From JAMHWD01 sp035911135 (GTDB lineage Bacteria > Pseudomonadota > Alphaproteobacteria > Micavibrionales > Micavibrionaceae): 64,000 nt of DNA. This document shows, in pieces, positions 20,205 through 28,919 of this stretch (position 1 is the stretch's first letter; each line of letters opens with the position of its first letter). The stretch covers positions 62,001-126,000 of the forward strand of contig JAMHWD010000034.1 of the NCBI GenBank assembly GCA_035911135.1, in the 5' to 3' direction. The notes beneath the pieces were generated by a model. It did no database searches, was not told where the DNA came from, and saw only the letters and a program-made list of their open reading frames with translations. Made by a program: the position numbers and the translations under genes.

Positions 20205-20990
20205 TTATTCGTCATAGTCTGGAATTTCGGGCGCATCACCAGCCGAGTCGCTGCGGTCTTCCACCATGGCCTGACGGCGCTGATAGTAGATGCTGCGTGT
20301 GGCGGCATAGTAATCCACCGAGCTGGCTTCCAGATCTTCCAGAACATCAACAAGGGATTCGCGAAGGTCGAGGTAATCAAGACCCAGCTTGGTATAGTAA
20401 AGCCCTTCTTCATTGATATTGAACAGATACCAGCGCAGCGGATCGGCAAAGCCATCCACGAAATAACCGGTGTAATCGCGCATCGAAGATGGTCCCAGGA
20501 ACGGCACGACCAGATACGGGCCGTGATCCACGCCCCAGACGGCCAATGTCTGTCCAAAATCTTCGGCTTCGTATTCAATACCTTCTGCGCCGGCCACGTC
20601 AAAAAGACCGCCCACGCCGACCAGCACGTTAATAACAGTGCGCTTGACAACATTTACCGCGCCTTCCATATCGCCCTGCAAAACCTGATTTCCAAACGTG
20701 ACAGGGCTCTTTAATGTACGCAGCACATTGCGTAACCCTTTGCGGGCCGGTTCCGGCACGACCGCGCGGTAACCTTTTACAACAGGATGAATAACCGCAT
20801 CATCAACAGCGGCATTGAATGCAAAAACAGCGCGGTTTGTGCGCTCGAATGAATCATCAATCTCGACATCCCCGACATAGATCGGTTCACCGCCATTATC
20901 CGATGCGCCGCCTACGGCCGCGCATCCCGGCAGAATGAAAAAACTGCTCAGCAGAACCGCGAGAACGCTGCTGCGAAATAATGTGACCAT
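20205..20990 (-). CDS. mlaA: MlaA (VacJ) outer-membrane lipoprotein
   Basis: This lipoprotein removes misplaced phospholipids from the outer leaflet of the outer membrane and passes them to MlaC. A lipoprotein signal ends in the lipobox ILPGC. The MlaA domain is clear: DSFERTNRAVFAFN, VVKGYRAVVPEPARKGLRNV, FGNQVLQGDMEGA, then EDFGQTLAVWGVDHGPYLVV and PFLGPSSMRDYTGYFVDGF. The start at 20990 (261 residues) is preferred because aagggg lies about nine bases upstream; an in-frame start at 21017 has no such site. The C-terminus is acidic. mlaC follows on the same strand after a hairpin. Confidence 0.92.
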   Translation of the reverse strand: MVTLFRSSVLAVLLSSFFILPGCAAVGGASDNGGEPIYVGDVEIDDSFERTNRAVFAFNAAVDDAVIHPVVKGYRAVVPEPARKGLRNVLRTLKSPVTFGNQVLQGDMEGAVNVVKRTVINVLVGVGGLFDVAGAEGIEYEAEDFGQTLAVWGVDHGPYLVVPFLGPSSMRDYTGYFVDGFADPLRWYLFNINEEGLYYTKLGLDYLDLRESLVDVLEDLEASSVDYYAATRSIYYQRRQAMVEDRSDSAGDAPEIPDYDE

Positions 20991-21191
20991 TGCCCTAAGC
21001 CCCTTGTTTTTATACATAATATTTTTTAATACCAGAGTATTCCGATTACAGTTAAGCAGGTAGTGATTACTGTCAGGTTAATTTTTAAAACCAAAATAAA
21101 ACATTGAATGTTCCACGGCGAAGTCAGTGTATTTTAAAATCACCTGATTGCAAGACGCATAAGAGAAAATTCCGCAAAGGTCAACAGGGGT

Positions 21192-22295
21192 TTAGCCATC
21201 TTCCTGATTGATGAGCGCCGTGAGACCAAAAAGCAACGATATGACCGCCGGCGACCAGGCGGCCAGAATAACCGGAATCTGCCGTGATCCGCCCAAAGCC
21301 TGTAAAAAGCTGGAGAGAAAGAATACGACAAATCCGATCATCACGCCCACGGCAATCAGGGTGAAAGCACCGCGAAAACGAGGCGGGCGCATGGACACGC
21401 TGGCCGCCAGCAGCACCATGGCCATAAACAGCAAAGGCTGCGCCCAGAGGGATTGATAATGGACCTTGAGCCGGGCCGCATCAAAGCCGGTGCTCTCCAG
21501 CGTGCGGATATAGCCCGGCAAATGCCAGAACGACATGGTTTCCGGCGAGGCAAAGCTTTCCTCGATATCTTCAATCGTCAGCGCGGTGGGGATGGTATAG
21601 CGGGGCATCGACATGGACTCGCCCGAGGGACTGTGAACACTGGCCCCCTCCAGCACCCATTTACTGCCCTCCAGCCGGGCCGTACGGGCATCCACGCGGG
21701 CCGCAAAGCTGTTATCGTCCGAGAATTCAAAAAGCGTAATATCCTGTAGCGCCCAATCTTCCTGCGTGACGCGGGCAGCGTGGATAATGGCATAATCGCC
21801 TTCATCCGTCAGATCCTGCCGCAGCCATAACCCTTCCTCGAAAATCGCCACTTGCGAAGCATTATGCGTGAGATAAAGATTTTCCATCTGCTTGAAACGG
21901 CCCAGCAATACCGCACCCAGCGGATTTATCACCATAATCAGGATAAACCCGGCTATAGCCGAGACCGCCAGCACGGGTCCTAAAAACTGCCAGACCGAAA
22001 AGCCCGAAGCCCGCATGACGATCAGTTCCGAGCGCCTGGTCATCTGCCAAAAGGTAAACATGGCGCTGAAAAGCACGGCAAAAGGCAGCATGATCTGCCC
22101 GGCTTCAGGCATTTTTAAAAGACCCATGCCAAAAACCATCGACATCGGAACCCCGTCCTGCTTGGCGGCACGGCGGATCAGTTCCACCATATCGAAAATA
22201 AAAACCACGCACAGCAATGCCGCCGTCAGCGCCAGCAGGTTTCGGATATAATTGCGCGCCATATAACGGGCGATGGTGGTGCTGAAAATCTTCAT
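21192..22295 (-). CDS. lptG: LPS export permease LptG
   Basis: This 367-residue inner-membrane protein is the second permease of the LptB2FG transporter that lifts lipopolysaccharide out of the inner membrane. It has the YjgP/YjgQ layout: an N-terminal helix (YIRNLLALTAALLCVVFIFD), the FWQMTRRSELIVMRASGFSV coupling-helix region, a periplasmic beta-jellyroll domain (about 130-260), and three C-terminal helices including QPLLFMAMVLLAASVSMRPP. The ATG at 22295 is chosen because it overlaps the lptF stop as ATGA, giving translational coupling; a longer upstream frame lies inside lptF. Confidence 0.92.
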   Translation of the reverse strand: MKIFSTTIARYMARNYIRNLLALTAALLCVVFIFDMVELIRRAAKQDGVPMSMVFGMGLLKMPEAGQIMLPFAVLFSAMFTFWQMTRRSELIVMRASGFSVWQFLGPVLAVSAIAGFILIMVINPLGAVLLGRFKQMENLYLTHNASQVAIFEEGLWLRQDLTDEGDYAIIHAARVTQEDWALQDITLFEFSDDNSFAARVDARTARLEGSKWVLEGASVHSPSGESMSMPRYTIPTALTIEDIEESFASPETMSFWHLPGYIRTLESTGFDAARLKVHYQSLWAQPLLFMAMVLLAASVSMRPPRFRGAFTLIAVGVMIGFVVFFLSSFLQALGGSRQIPVILAAWSPAVISLLFGLTALINQEDG

Positions 22296-23434
22296 GCCCT
22301 GCCCCGCCTCCAGCTCCTGTATCCGCTCACCACGCGCCGGCGGAAATTCTCGCTCCAACCGCTTAACAGATAAAGGCACAGACCTGCCGCGCCGAATGTC
22401 AGGACATACATGCCGGCAATACCCAGTATATTATTGCGTGCCAGGCTAAAGGCCGTGAGATAAAGCCCCTGTATCAGCAGGGCCAGCGTGATGGCCGCCA
22501 GAATGCTGCGCCCCTGCCCGCCGCGCCCCTGCGGCCCCATTTGCAGCGCCAGCGCCGCCATCATGGTAAAGACCAGCACCAGCACAGGCGCTGTAAAACG
22601 CTTGTGAATCTCGGCGCGAAATTCATCAAGGCTTTCCCTGTCGCGTTCATTGGCGGCATCAGGACTGAACAGCTCGGTGATTGTACGCTCATCAGGTTCG
22701 CGCCAGCGCATCCGCACCGGATTGCTATCGGGCAGATCAATCGTGTAACGCTCGAATTTCAGGCGCTGGAGGATATTTTTTTCGCGGTCATATTCCTGAC
22801 GCGATCCATCATAAACCACGACTTCATTGCCTTCTTCGGTGCTTAAAATCACGCCGCGCTTGGCCAGAATGGTGGAGGGGTTTTTGGATTTATCGCGGCT
22901 GTCATTGATCAAAAGACCGCGCAGATCACCATCCTCGGCGCGTTCCCGGATATAAACCGTCAAACCCGATCCGATGGAATTGAATACCCCCTCGCGCAGC
23001 AGCAGCGTTGATATCTGCGCCTTGATATTCTGGCTTAAGGCATGCATCCCGGATAAAGCTTGCGGCGCGATATAAAATGATATGGCATACAGGAATATCG
23101 TCAGCGTGCCAGCCAGCACCAGCGCGGATTTGCCCACCTGCAAGGGTGAATACCCCATGGCGCGGATGACAATCAGCTCGGAATCAAGGCTCATGCGGTT
23201 ATAGACAAATATCGTGGCTGCCATCGCCGCCAGCGGAACGATCACCTCAAAGAAGCGCGGCATGGCCAGCGCCGTCAATATCCAGAAAGACAGGCTGGAT
23301 GCCCCTGATTCCATGATCAGTTCCAGAAATCTCAAAGACTGTGTGAGGAACACAACGGCCGTGAGCACCAGCGCGATAAAAAGCGTGGCGATCGCAAGAT
23401 TTTTCAGCAGATAAAGATCAAAACGCGCAAGCAT
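22292..23434 (-). CDS. lptF: LPS export permease LptF
   Basis: This 380-residue protein is the first permease of the LPS exporter. It begins with an amphipathic segment and helix (LYLLKNLAIATLFIALVLTA), contains the coupling region FVYNRMSLDSELIVIRAMGY, a periplasmic domain with the conserved ILLREGVFNSIGSGLTVYIRE-type strand, and C-terminal helices. The gene order pepA<->lptF-lptG, with pepA divergent, is the usual one in Proteobacteria. It is translationally coupled to lptG by a 4-base overlap. Confidence 0.93.
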   Translation of the reverse strand: MLARFDLYLLKNLAIATLFIALVLTAVVFLTQSLRFLELIMESGASSLSFWILTALAMPRFFEVIVPLAAMAATIFVYNRMSLDSELIVIRAMGYSPLQVGKSALVLAGTLTIFLYAISFYIAPQALSGMHALSQNIKAQISTLLLREGVFNSIGSGLTVYIRERAEDGDLRGLLINDSRDKSKNPSTILAKRGVILSTEEGNEVVVYDGSRQEYDREKNILQRLKFERYTIDLPDSNPVRMRWREPDERTITELFSPDAANERDRESLDEFRAEIHKRFTAPVLVLVFTMMAALALQMGPQGRGGQGRSILAAITLALLIQGLYLTAFSLARNNILGIAGMYVLTFGAAGLCLYLLSGWSENFRRRVVSGYRSWRRGRA

Positions 23435-23500
23435 GGATTTTTTTAAGGGGTTTTCAAATTCTCTTTAAGGCTTATAGTAAATACGCCCGCTTCTCAAGAG

Positions 23501-23516
23501 CGGAAAGCGCTTTCCG
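23501..23516. promoter_or_regulatory. 16-bp perfect palindrome between lptF and pepA
   Basis: The sequence cggaaagcgctttccg is a perfect palindrome in the divergent lptF/pepA intergenic region, 25 bases before the pepA start. Its centre gaaagcgctttc resembles operators bound by LacI-family regulators. No such regulator gene is in the window, so the assignment is by resemblance only. Confidence 0.4.
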
Positions 23517-23540
23517 GTTATCGCATCATAGAAGGACAAT

Positions 23541-25064
23541 ATGGCCATCACACCCCGCTTTTCCAAAAAATCCTCCGCGCAGGCCGACCTGCACATCCTG
23601 CCTGTCTGGAAGGGTAAAACCCTGAACATTGGCACAGGACCTGCCAGCAAGACTGATGCACAGGCCTTAGGCGCAGCCGCCCTTAAAAACCCCGCCTTCA
23701 CCGGGGGCCTTGGCCAGATACTCCCGCTGACGCTCTCCTCAAATGGCAAGGCTGTACGTTATGTTCTTCTGGGTCTGGGCGAAGCCGGCAAGATCACCGC
23801 GCTCAAGGCGCAGGAAGCCGGCGGCAAATTATGCGCCGCGCTGAAGACCCAAGGCGTAAAAGCACCAGCCCTTCATCTGGCCAAGAATGACGGATCGAAA
23901 TCTTTCCCGGCAGCGGCGCTGGCGGCGCAGATTGCCGCTGGCTTTGCCTTGCGCTCTTATACATTCGATCATTACAAGACGAAAAAGAAAGACAAGGATG
24001 CCGCGCCGCAACTCTCAAGCCTTGAACTTGTTCTGGACGATGCCCCGGCCGCGCAAAAGGCCTTCGCGCCTTTGGATGCCGAAATCAAGGGCGTGTTCTT
24101 TGCCCGCGATCTGGTCAATGAACCCCCGAATGTTTTATACCCCGACAGCTATGCCAAGCGCATTGCCGCGACCCTGAAACCCTTGGGCGTATCCGTGGAA
24201 ATCATGGATGAGAAGAAACTGGCAAAGCTTGGCATGGGCGGCATTTTAGGCGTAGGCCAAGGCTCCGAAAAACCGCCCCGCATCGTTGTCATGCGCTGGG
24301 ATGGCGGTTCCAAGAAAACCAAGAACAAGCCCGTCGCACTGGTGGGCAAGGGCATGACCTTTGATACTGGCGGTATTTCTATCAAACCCGCCGCCGGCAT
24401 GGATGAGATGAAAATGGATATGGGCGGATCGGCCGCCGTGGTCGGCACAATGATGGCGCTGGCCTTGAAGAAATCCAAGGCCAATGTCGTGGGTATTGTC
24501 GGGATTGCCGAAAACATGCCTTCCGGCAACGCTTACCGCCCGGCCGATATCCTGACCATGCATAACGGGACCAGTGTTGAGGTTTTGAATACCGATGCCG
24601 AAGGCCGCCTTGTGCTGGGGGATTGCCTGTCTTACGTCCAGCAAACCTTCAAACCCCAGGTGGTCATTGATCTGGCCACGCTGACAGGCGCTATTCTGGT
24701 GGCTCTGGGCCATGAATATTGCGGAACATTTGCCAATGACGACAAGCTCTGGGGGGCGTTGAACGCCGCCAGCGCCAATACCGATGAAAAACTCTGGCGC
24801 ATGCCCCTTGATGAGGTCTGGCGCAAGGATATCGAGGCCAATTTTGCTGATATCCAGAATATCGGCAAAAGCACTGGCCGCGCCGGATCCTGCACAGCCG
24901 CCGCGTTTTTAGAGCATTTCATCGAGCCCGGCACGCCATGGGCGCATCTGGATATTGCCGGAACCGCCTGGCGCAATGCCGATAAACCGACCGTGCCGAA
25001 ATTCGGCTCCGGCTTTGGCGTGCGCCTGCTCTGCGACTGGATTGCGGAAAATTACGAAGACTAG
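23541..25064 (+). CDS. pepA: Leucyl aminopeptidase (M17)
   Basis: This 507-residue cytosolic metallo-aminopeptidase removes N-terminal amino acids from peptides. The metal-binding and catalytic motifs of the M17 family are present: the GKGMTFDTGGISIKP region with Lys and Asp ligands, MKMDMGGSAAVVGTM, NTDAEGRLVLGDCL with the family signature, and the C-terminal GTAWRN segment. The N-terminal macro-like domain spans about residues 1-170. An aagga site precedes the ATG. It is divergent from lptF, the conserved order in Proteobacteria. In other bacteria PepA also binds DNA; this cannot be judged here. Confidence 0.94.
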   Translation: MAITPRFSKKSSAQADLHILPVWKGKTLNIGTGPASKTDAQALGAAALKNPAFTGGLGQILPLTLSSNGKAVRYVLLGLGEAGKITALKAQEAGGKLCAALKTQGVKAPALHLAKNDGSKSFPAAALAAQIAAGFALRSYTFDHYKTKKKDKDAAPQLSSLELVLDDAPAAQKAFAPLDAEIKGVFFARDLVNEPPNVLYPDSYAKRIAATLKPLGVSVEIMDEKKLAKLGMGGILGVGQGSEKPPRIVVMRWDGGSKKTKNKPVALVGKGMTFDTGGISIKPAAGMDEMKMDMGGSAAVVGTMMALALKKSKANVVGIVGIAENMPSGNAYRPADILTMHNGTSVEVLNTDAEGRLVLGDCLSYVQQTFKPQVVIDLATLTGAILVALGHEYCGTFANDDKLWGALNAASANTDEKLWRMPLDEVWRKDIEANFADIQNIGKSTGRAGSCTAAAFLEHFIEPGTPWAHLDIAGTAWRNADKPTVPKFGSGFGVRLLCDWIAENYED

Positions 25065-25077
25065 TATAACCGCCGGC

Positions 25078-26157
25078 ATGAGCATAAATTCCGGCAAAAC
25101 GCAGCCTTCCAAACTCAAACGCCGCCTCTCCAGCGCCAGCGATCTGATCGCGGCGGGTCTTGCCGCGCCCGATGATCAGCCCGAGCTGGAGGCCGTGGCG
25201 ACAGAGTTTGCCATAGGCATCAGCGATCATCTGGCCGCCGCCATGCCCGGATCCGCGGCAATAAGCGCCCAATACCTGCCACAACGCGCAGAACTGATCA
25301 CCACCCCCGCCGAGCTTGATGATCCGATCAGTGATGAGGCGTACACCCCGGTGAAAGGTATCGTGCATCGTTATCCTGATCGCCTCTTGTTCAAGGTCGC
25401 CAGCGCCTGCGCCGTTTATTGCCGCTATTGCTTCCGGCGCGAGATGATCGGTCCGGGCACTGGCATTCTCTCTGCGGATGAAATCAATGCCGCCCTTGAT
25501 TATGTCAGAAATGCCCCGCATGTACGCGAGGTGATTTTAACCGGCGGTGATCCGCTGATCCTTTCTGCCCGGCAGCTTGATGATATTCTGGAAAAAATTG
25601 AAACTATTCCACATATCAAAATTATGAGAATTCATACGCGTGTTCCCATTGCCGATCCATCGCGCATTACCGGTGATATTCTCAATATTCTTAGCCGAAA
25701 AAAGCCAATAGTTATGGCATTGCATGTTAATCACGCGGATGAATTTACACCCGCCGTCATCGAAAAACTCGCTGCGCTGCGACAGGCGGGATGTTTGCTG
25801 TTATCGCAATCTGTACTTCTGCGCGGCGTGAATGATAATGCCGATGTTTTGGAAAATCTGTTCCGTACGTGTCTGGAACATGGCATCAAACCTTATTACA
25901 TCCACCATCCCGATCTGGCGCGCGGGACCGGACATTTCCGCCTGCCCATCAGCACGGGCATGGCAATCATGAAACAATTACAAGGACGGTTAAGCGGCAT
26001 AGCCCAGGCGAGCTATATGCTGGATATTCCGGGCGGATTTGGGAAAATCCCCTTGCATGAGGGGAATGTACGCATGCTGGCGCATGGCCGTTATGAAATC
26101 ACGGATTATAAAGGCGGCAGGCACATTTACTGTGATGATCTGCCGCTACGCGATTGA
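25078..26157 (+). CDS. KamA/EpmB-family radical SAM lysine 2,3-aminomutase
   Basis: This 359-residue enzyme is a PLP-dependent radical SAM aminomutase. The iron-sulfur motif CxxxCxxC is in SACAVYCRYCFRRE, followed by the SAM-binding VREVILTGGDPLILS and the conserved HTRVPIADPSRIT. The PLP-lysine region near the C-terminus is SYMLDIPGGFGKIPL. Length and the C-terminus ending soon after that motif favour EpmB, which converts lysine to beta-lysine for elongation factor P, over the longer free-lysine KamA. Neither efp nor epmA is in the window. The ATG at 25078 lies 13 bases after pepA; an upstream in-frame extension overlaps pepA and is discounted. Confidence 0.85.
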   Translation: MSINSGKTQPSKLKRRLSSASDLIAAGLAAPDDQPELEAVATEFAIGISDHLAAAMPGSAAISAQYLPQRAELITTPAELDDPISDEAYTPVKGIVHRYPDRLLFKVASACAVYCRYCFRREMIGPGTGILSADEINAALDYVRNAPHVREVILTGGDPLILSARQLDDILEKIETIPHIKIMRIHTRVPIADPSRITGDILNILSRKKPIVMALHVNHADEFTPAVIEKLAALRQAGCLLLSQSVLLRGVNDNADVLENLFRTCLEHGIKPYYIHHPDLARGTGHFRLPISTGMAIMKQLQGRLSGIAQASYMLDIPGGFGKIPLHEGNVRMLAHGRYEITDYKGGRHIYCDDLPLRD

Positions 26158-26203
26158 ACCACGCGGCGCAGACCAACAACAATCATCGAAGACAGGACAA
26201 AGA

Positions 26204-26890
26204 TCAATGTCCACCTGCCTTGTTGGGCGCTTCTTCTGCGGCCGGGGCCGCTGCATCAGCCGGGGCAGCAGCCGCGCCATCTGCAGGCACAGCGCCTTCT
26301 TCTGCCGCAGGGGCAGGCTCAGGTGCCAATTCAGCCTTTTCCGCCGCGATATCAGCCTCAGACGGCAGCGCCGCAGGCGATGGCGAATGTGTCCGCAGCC
26401 ATGCAATGATATTGGCGCGCTCTTCCGGTTTTTTCAGGCCCACGTAATTCATGGCCGTGCCTTCAACATAGGCCTTGGGCTTGTAAAGGAACTTGTTCAG
26501 GGAATCATACGACCATGTGCCGCCCTTGGCCTTCATGGCATCCGAATAGGCGAAACCGGCATGATGGCCTTTTTCAGCCGTGACAACATTCCAAAGATTG
26601 GGGCCGACCTTGTTCGGGCCGCCATTATCAAAGGAATGGCACGCCGCGCAGGCCTTGGAAAGCTTCTCGCCTGCCGCGACATCGGCCGTGGCCAGCAAAT
26701 GCATAATGGGCTCAGGTCCCGTCGGGCCGGCCGCGCCGCCGCCCTCAACCGGGCCGCCTTCGACCTCAACCGCGTTCTTCTCCAGCGCCTTGGGCACAAC
26801 CAGGTGATCGCCAACAAATGCGCCGAGATAGGCTACGATACCTGCTACAAGAATGGCGGCAAAAATTTTATTAAATTCAAAACTGGACAT
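26204..26890 (-). CDS. cycM: Membrane-anchored cytochrome c, CycM type
   Basis: This 228-residue class I cytochrome c carries electrons between the bc1 complex and terminal oxidases while fixed to the membrane. The N-terminal uncleaved helix is FAAILVAGIVAYLGAFVGD, followed by a Gly/Glu/Pro linker. The haem motif is KACAACHSFD (CxxCH) and the axial methionine is in GTAMNYVGLKKP. The usual VGPNLWNVV and YSDAMKAKGGTWSYDSL regions are present. A long Ala/Pro/Glu-rich C-terminal tail of about 55 residues follows the haem domain. It is divergent from pheA, as in many alphaproteobacteria, but the kdsB gene often found between them is missing. Confidence 0.92.
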   Translation of the reverse strand: MSSFEFNKIFAAILVAGIVAYLGAFVGDHLVVPKALEKNAVEVEGGPVEGGGAAGPTGPEPIMHLLATADVAAGEKLSKACAACHSFDNGGPNKVGPNLWNVVTAEKGHHAGFAYSDAMKAKGGTWSYDSLNKFLYKPKAYVEGTAMNYVGLKKPEERANIIAWLRTHSPSPAALPSEADIAAEKAELAPEPAPAAEEGAVPADGAAAAPADAAAPAAEEAPNKAGGH

Positions 26891-27003
26891 GGTGCTTTTG
26901 TTCTTTTGTGCTTCTTTTAAGCCTTGTTATGCTTTGCGTATGAGGCAAAATATCGGTTGCTACTATAGCAGCAATATTCTACTTGTCGATGGTGTTTAGC
27001 CGT

Positions 27004-27017
27004 TTGACTATAGTCAA
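27004..27017. promoter_or_regulatory. 14-bp perfect palindrome in the cycM-pheA intergenic region
   Basis: The sequence ttgactatagtcaa is perfectly palindromic and lies 30 bases before the pheA start. About 50 bases upstream a second, imperfect one (ttgctactatagcagcaa) has the same ctata centre. The pair looks like an operator in the divergent promoter region; part of it could also be a -35 element. Confidence 0.4.
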
Positions 27018-27046
27018 TCAACCAAAAATTCAAGGCGGGAATATCC

Positions 27047-27910
27047 ATGGCCAAAAATATTAAAAAAATAGCCTTTCAAGGAGCATATGGCGCCTATTCC
27101 GATCTGGCCTGCCGCACCGTCTTTCCAGGCGTGGAAACCATGCCCTGCCATGCTTTCGAGGATGCATTCGCCGCCGTACAGGACGGCAAGGCCGATCTGG
27201 CGATGATTCCGGTTGATAATACACTGGCGGGCCGCGTGGCTGATGTTCACCGCCTGATGCCCCAAGGCGATCTTTATATCATTGGCGAGCATTTCCAGCC
27301 GATCCGCCATGCGCTTTTAGGTTTAAAAGGCACACAAAAAGCCGATCTGAAGCATGTCCACAGCCATATCCATGCCCTGCCGCAATGCCGCAAGATGATC
27401 CAGCGTTTAGGGCTGCAGGCGCATGTTGCTGCCGATACGGCCGGGGCTGCCGCCGAGCTGGCCGCGCGCGGCGATAAAACACACGGCGTGATTGCCTCGC
27501 TGCTTGCCGCCGAGATATACGATCTGGCGGTTCTGGAAGAAGACGTGCAGGATGCCAATCACAACACGACGCGCTTTTTGATTTTGGCACCGGAGCCTGA
27601 AATCCCTGAGATTACAGAAGGAAAAACCATTGTCACCAGCCTGATTTTCGAGGTCCGCAATATTCCGGCCGCGCTTTATAAATGTCTGGGCGGGTTTGCC
27701 ACAAACGGCTTTAACATCACCAAGCTGGAATCTTATGTGAATGAAAATTTTGAGGCTGCGCGCTTTCTGGTTGATATTGAAGGCCACCCGGAATCACCTT
27801 CTTTCAAGCTGGCTTTGGAAGAACTTGGTTTTTATGCCAAGATGGTACAATTCGTAGGCGCCTATCCCGGCCATACCTCCCGCAATGCTTCGGGCCGCGA
27901 ATTTTCTTAA
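27047..27910 (+). CDS. pheA: Prephenate dehydratase with ACT domain
   Basis: This 287-residue enzyme converts prephenate to phenylpyruvate in phenylalanine synthesis. The prephenate dehydratase domain begins with IAFQGAYGAYSDLACRTVFP and has ADLAMIPVDNTLAGRV and the catalytic TRF motif in HNTTRFLILAPEPE. The C-terminal ACT domain (about 205-275) reads SLIFEVRNIPAALYKCLGGF and LESY, the phenylalanine feedback site. There is no fused chorismate mutase; a separate AroQ-type mutase is at 40476-40775. The cytochrome gene is divergent. Confidence 0.94.
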   Translation: MAKNIKKIAFQGAYGAYSDLACRTVFPGVETMPCHAFEDAFAAVQDGKADLAMIPVDNTLAGRVADVHRLMPQGDLYIIGEHFQPIRHALLGLKGTQKADLKHVHSHIHALPQCRKMIQRLGLQAHVAADTAGAAAELAARGDKTHGVIASLLAAEIYDLAVLEEDVQDANHNTTRFLILAPEPEIPEITEGKTIVTSLIFEVRNIPAALYKCLGGFATNGFNITKLESYVNENFEAARFLVDIEGHPESPSFKLALEELGFYAKMVQFVGAYPGHTSRNASGREFS

Positions 27911-27949
27911 AAACTCTCAATTATCCCGCAAGGAAAGGATCCTCAATCT

Positions 27950-28288
27950 ATGCCAACACACGCCGAACTCGCCATCAGGCTTCTTAGTGATGCAGCCGGA
28001 TTTTTCCGCACCTTAGGATCGCAAACGCCGGAACTGGACGAACAAATGACCCAGAATGCCGATATTTTCGAGCAGATGGCCGATATGATGGAAGCCGACC
28101 CTACAGGGTCATTGCAGGGCACAGCCTTTAGCGAGCTGACAGGCAACCTGCTGCAGGATGCAGCCGGATTTTTCCGGGATCTTGCCGAGGGCAACGAACC
28201 CATCAAGGAACAAATGCTGGAAAATGCCAATGTGTTCGAGCAAGTCGGCGAACTGGTCCGGCAAAACCCGCTGGGCATTTTAGAATAG
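27950..28288 (+). CDS. Small protein with two tandem helical repeats
   Basis: No family is recognised. The 112 residues consist of two copies of a unit of about 55 residues. The first has LLSDAAGFFRTLG, then LDEQMTQNADIFEQMADMME and DPTGSL. The second has LLQDAAGFFRDLA, then IKEQMLENANVFEQVGELVR and NPLGIL. The protein is acidic, with no signal peptide or membrane helix, and probably folds as helices. A ggaaagg lies upstream, and the gene follows pheA by 39 bases, so cotranscription is likely. It could be an adaptor or dimerisation module; nothing shows its partner. Confidence 0.65.
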   Translation: MPTHAELAIRLLSDAAGFFRTLGSQTPELDEQMTQNADIFEQMADMMEADPTGSLQGTAFSELTGNLLQDAAGFFRDLAEGNEPIKEQMLENANVFEQVGELVRQNPLGILE

Positions 28289-28307
28289 TAATTAAATCCG
28301 GCGCCGG

Positions 28308-28694
28308 TTATTGCGCGGTGAGGAAATAAGCCGCCGCAAAGGCCGCCGCGCTCAGCGCGATACATGAGAAAAGAATCGTCAAAATACTGATCTCGCGCTT
28401 GAGATTGCCTTCCAGAACCTTGAGCGTCATATCCACGGTGCGGTTGTTTTTCTGATCGAAATATTTTTTCTTCACTTCGATTTTGGTGTACTGGCGGCTT
28501 TCGTGCAGCTGATGCGCCGCGCTCATGGCCTTATCCATGTTATCGGTGACGGTTTTCATCTCCCAAGGGGTTTTTCCCTGCGATTTGTGAGGATCATTAT
28601 AAACATAGACAGAATATTCAATTCCCTGCGCTTCCGCAGCCTTCGCCGTATTCGCTCCCATGGCTTCCCAAAACTCCCCGCAATGAAAATTCAT
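28308..28694 (-). CDS. Hypothetical C-tail-anchored membrane protein
   Basis: No family is recognised. The protein of up to 128 residues has a soluble N-terminal part with a WEMKTVTDNMDKAMSAAHQL helix and the basic strand TKIEVKKKYFDQKNNRTVDM, and a single C-terminal membrane helix (ISILTILFSCIALSAAAFAA). The start is uncertain: the ATG at 28694 lacks a ribosome site, an internal ATG at 28661 has purine-rich sequence before it, and a TTG at 28742 is also in frame. The gene converges with the repeat-protein gene. Confidence 0.55.
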   Translation of the reverse strand: MNFHCGEFWEAMGANTAKAAEAQGIEYSVYVYNDPHKSQGKTPWEMKTVTDNMDKAMSAAHQLHESRQYTKIEVKKKYFDQKNNRTVDMTLKVLEGNLKREISILTILFSCIALSAAAFAAAYFLTAQ

Positions 28695-28919
28695 AAAATA
28701 TATAAAACCGCGGCAATCATTATTATATGAATCGCTTTGCAAAAAAAGTTTTAAAAACTGAATAAATTATGCGAAAGCGCTTTTTTGCGGCTTTGTTGTA
28801 AATTGTCCCAAATCAGGCTATTCTGAAGGCATCTTCCCTGATGGCGGAGCCGGACCCGGATCTTCCATATTCCAATTTTTTCAAACTTAATTCCCAAACT
28901 CTCAAGCTTTTCGCGCGCC

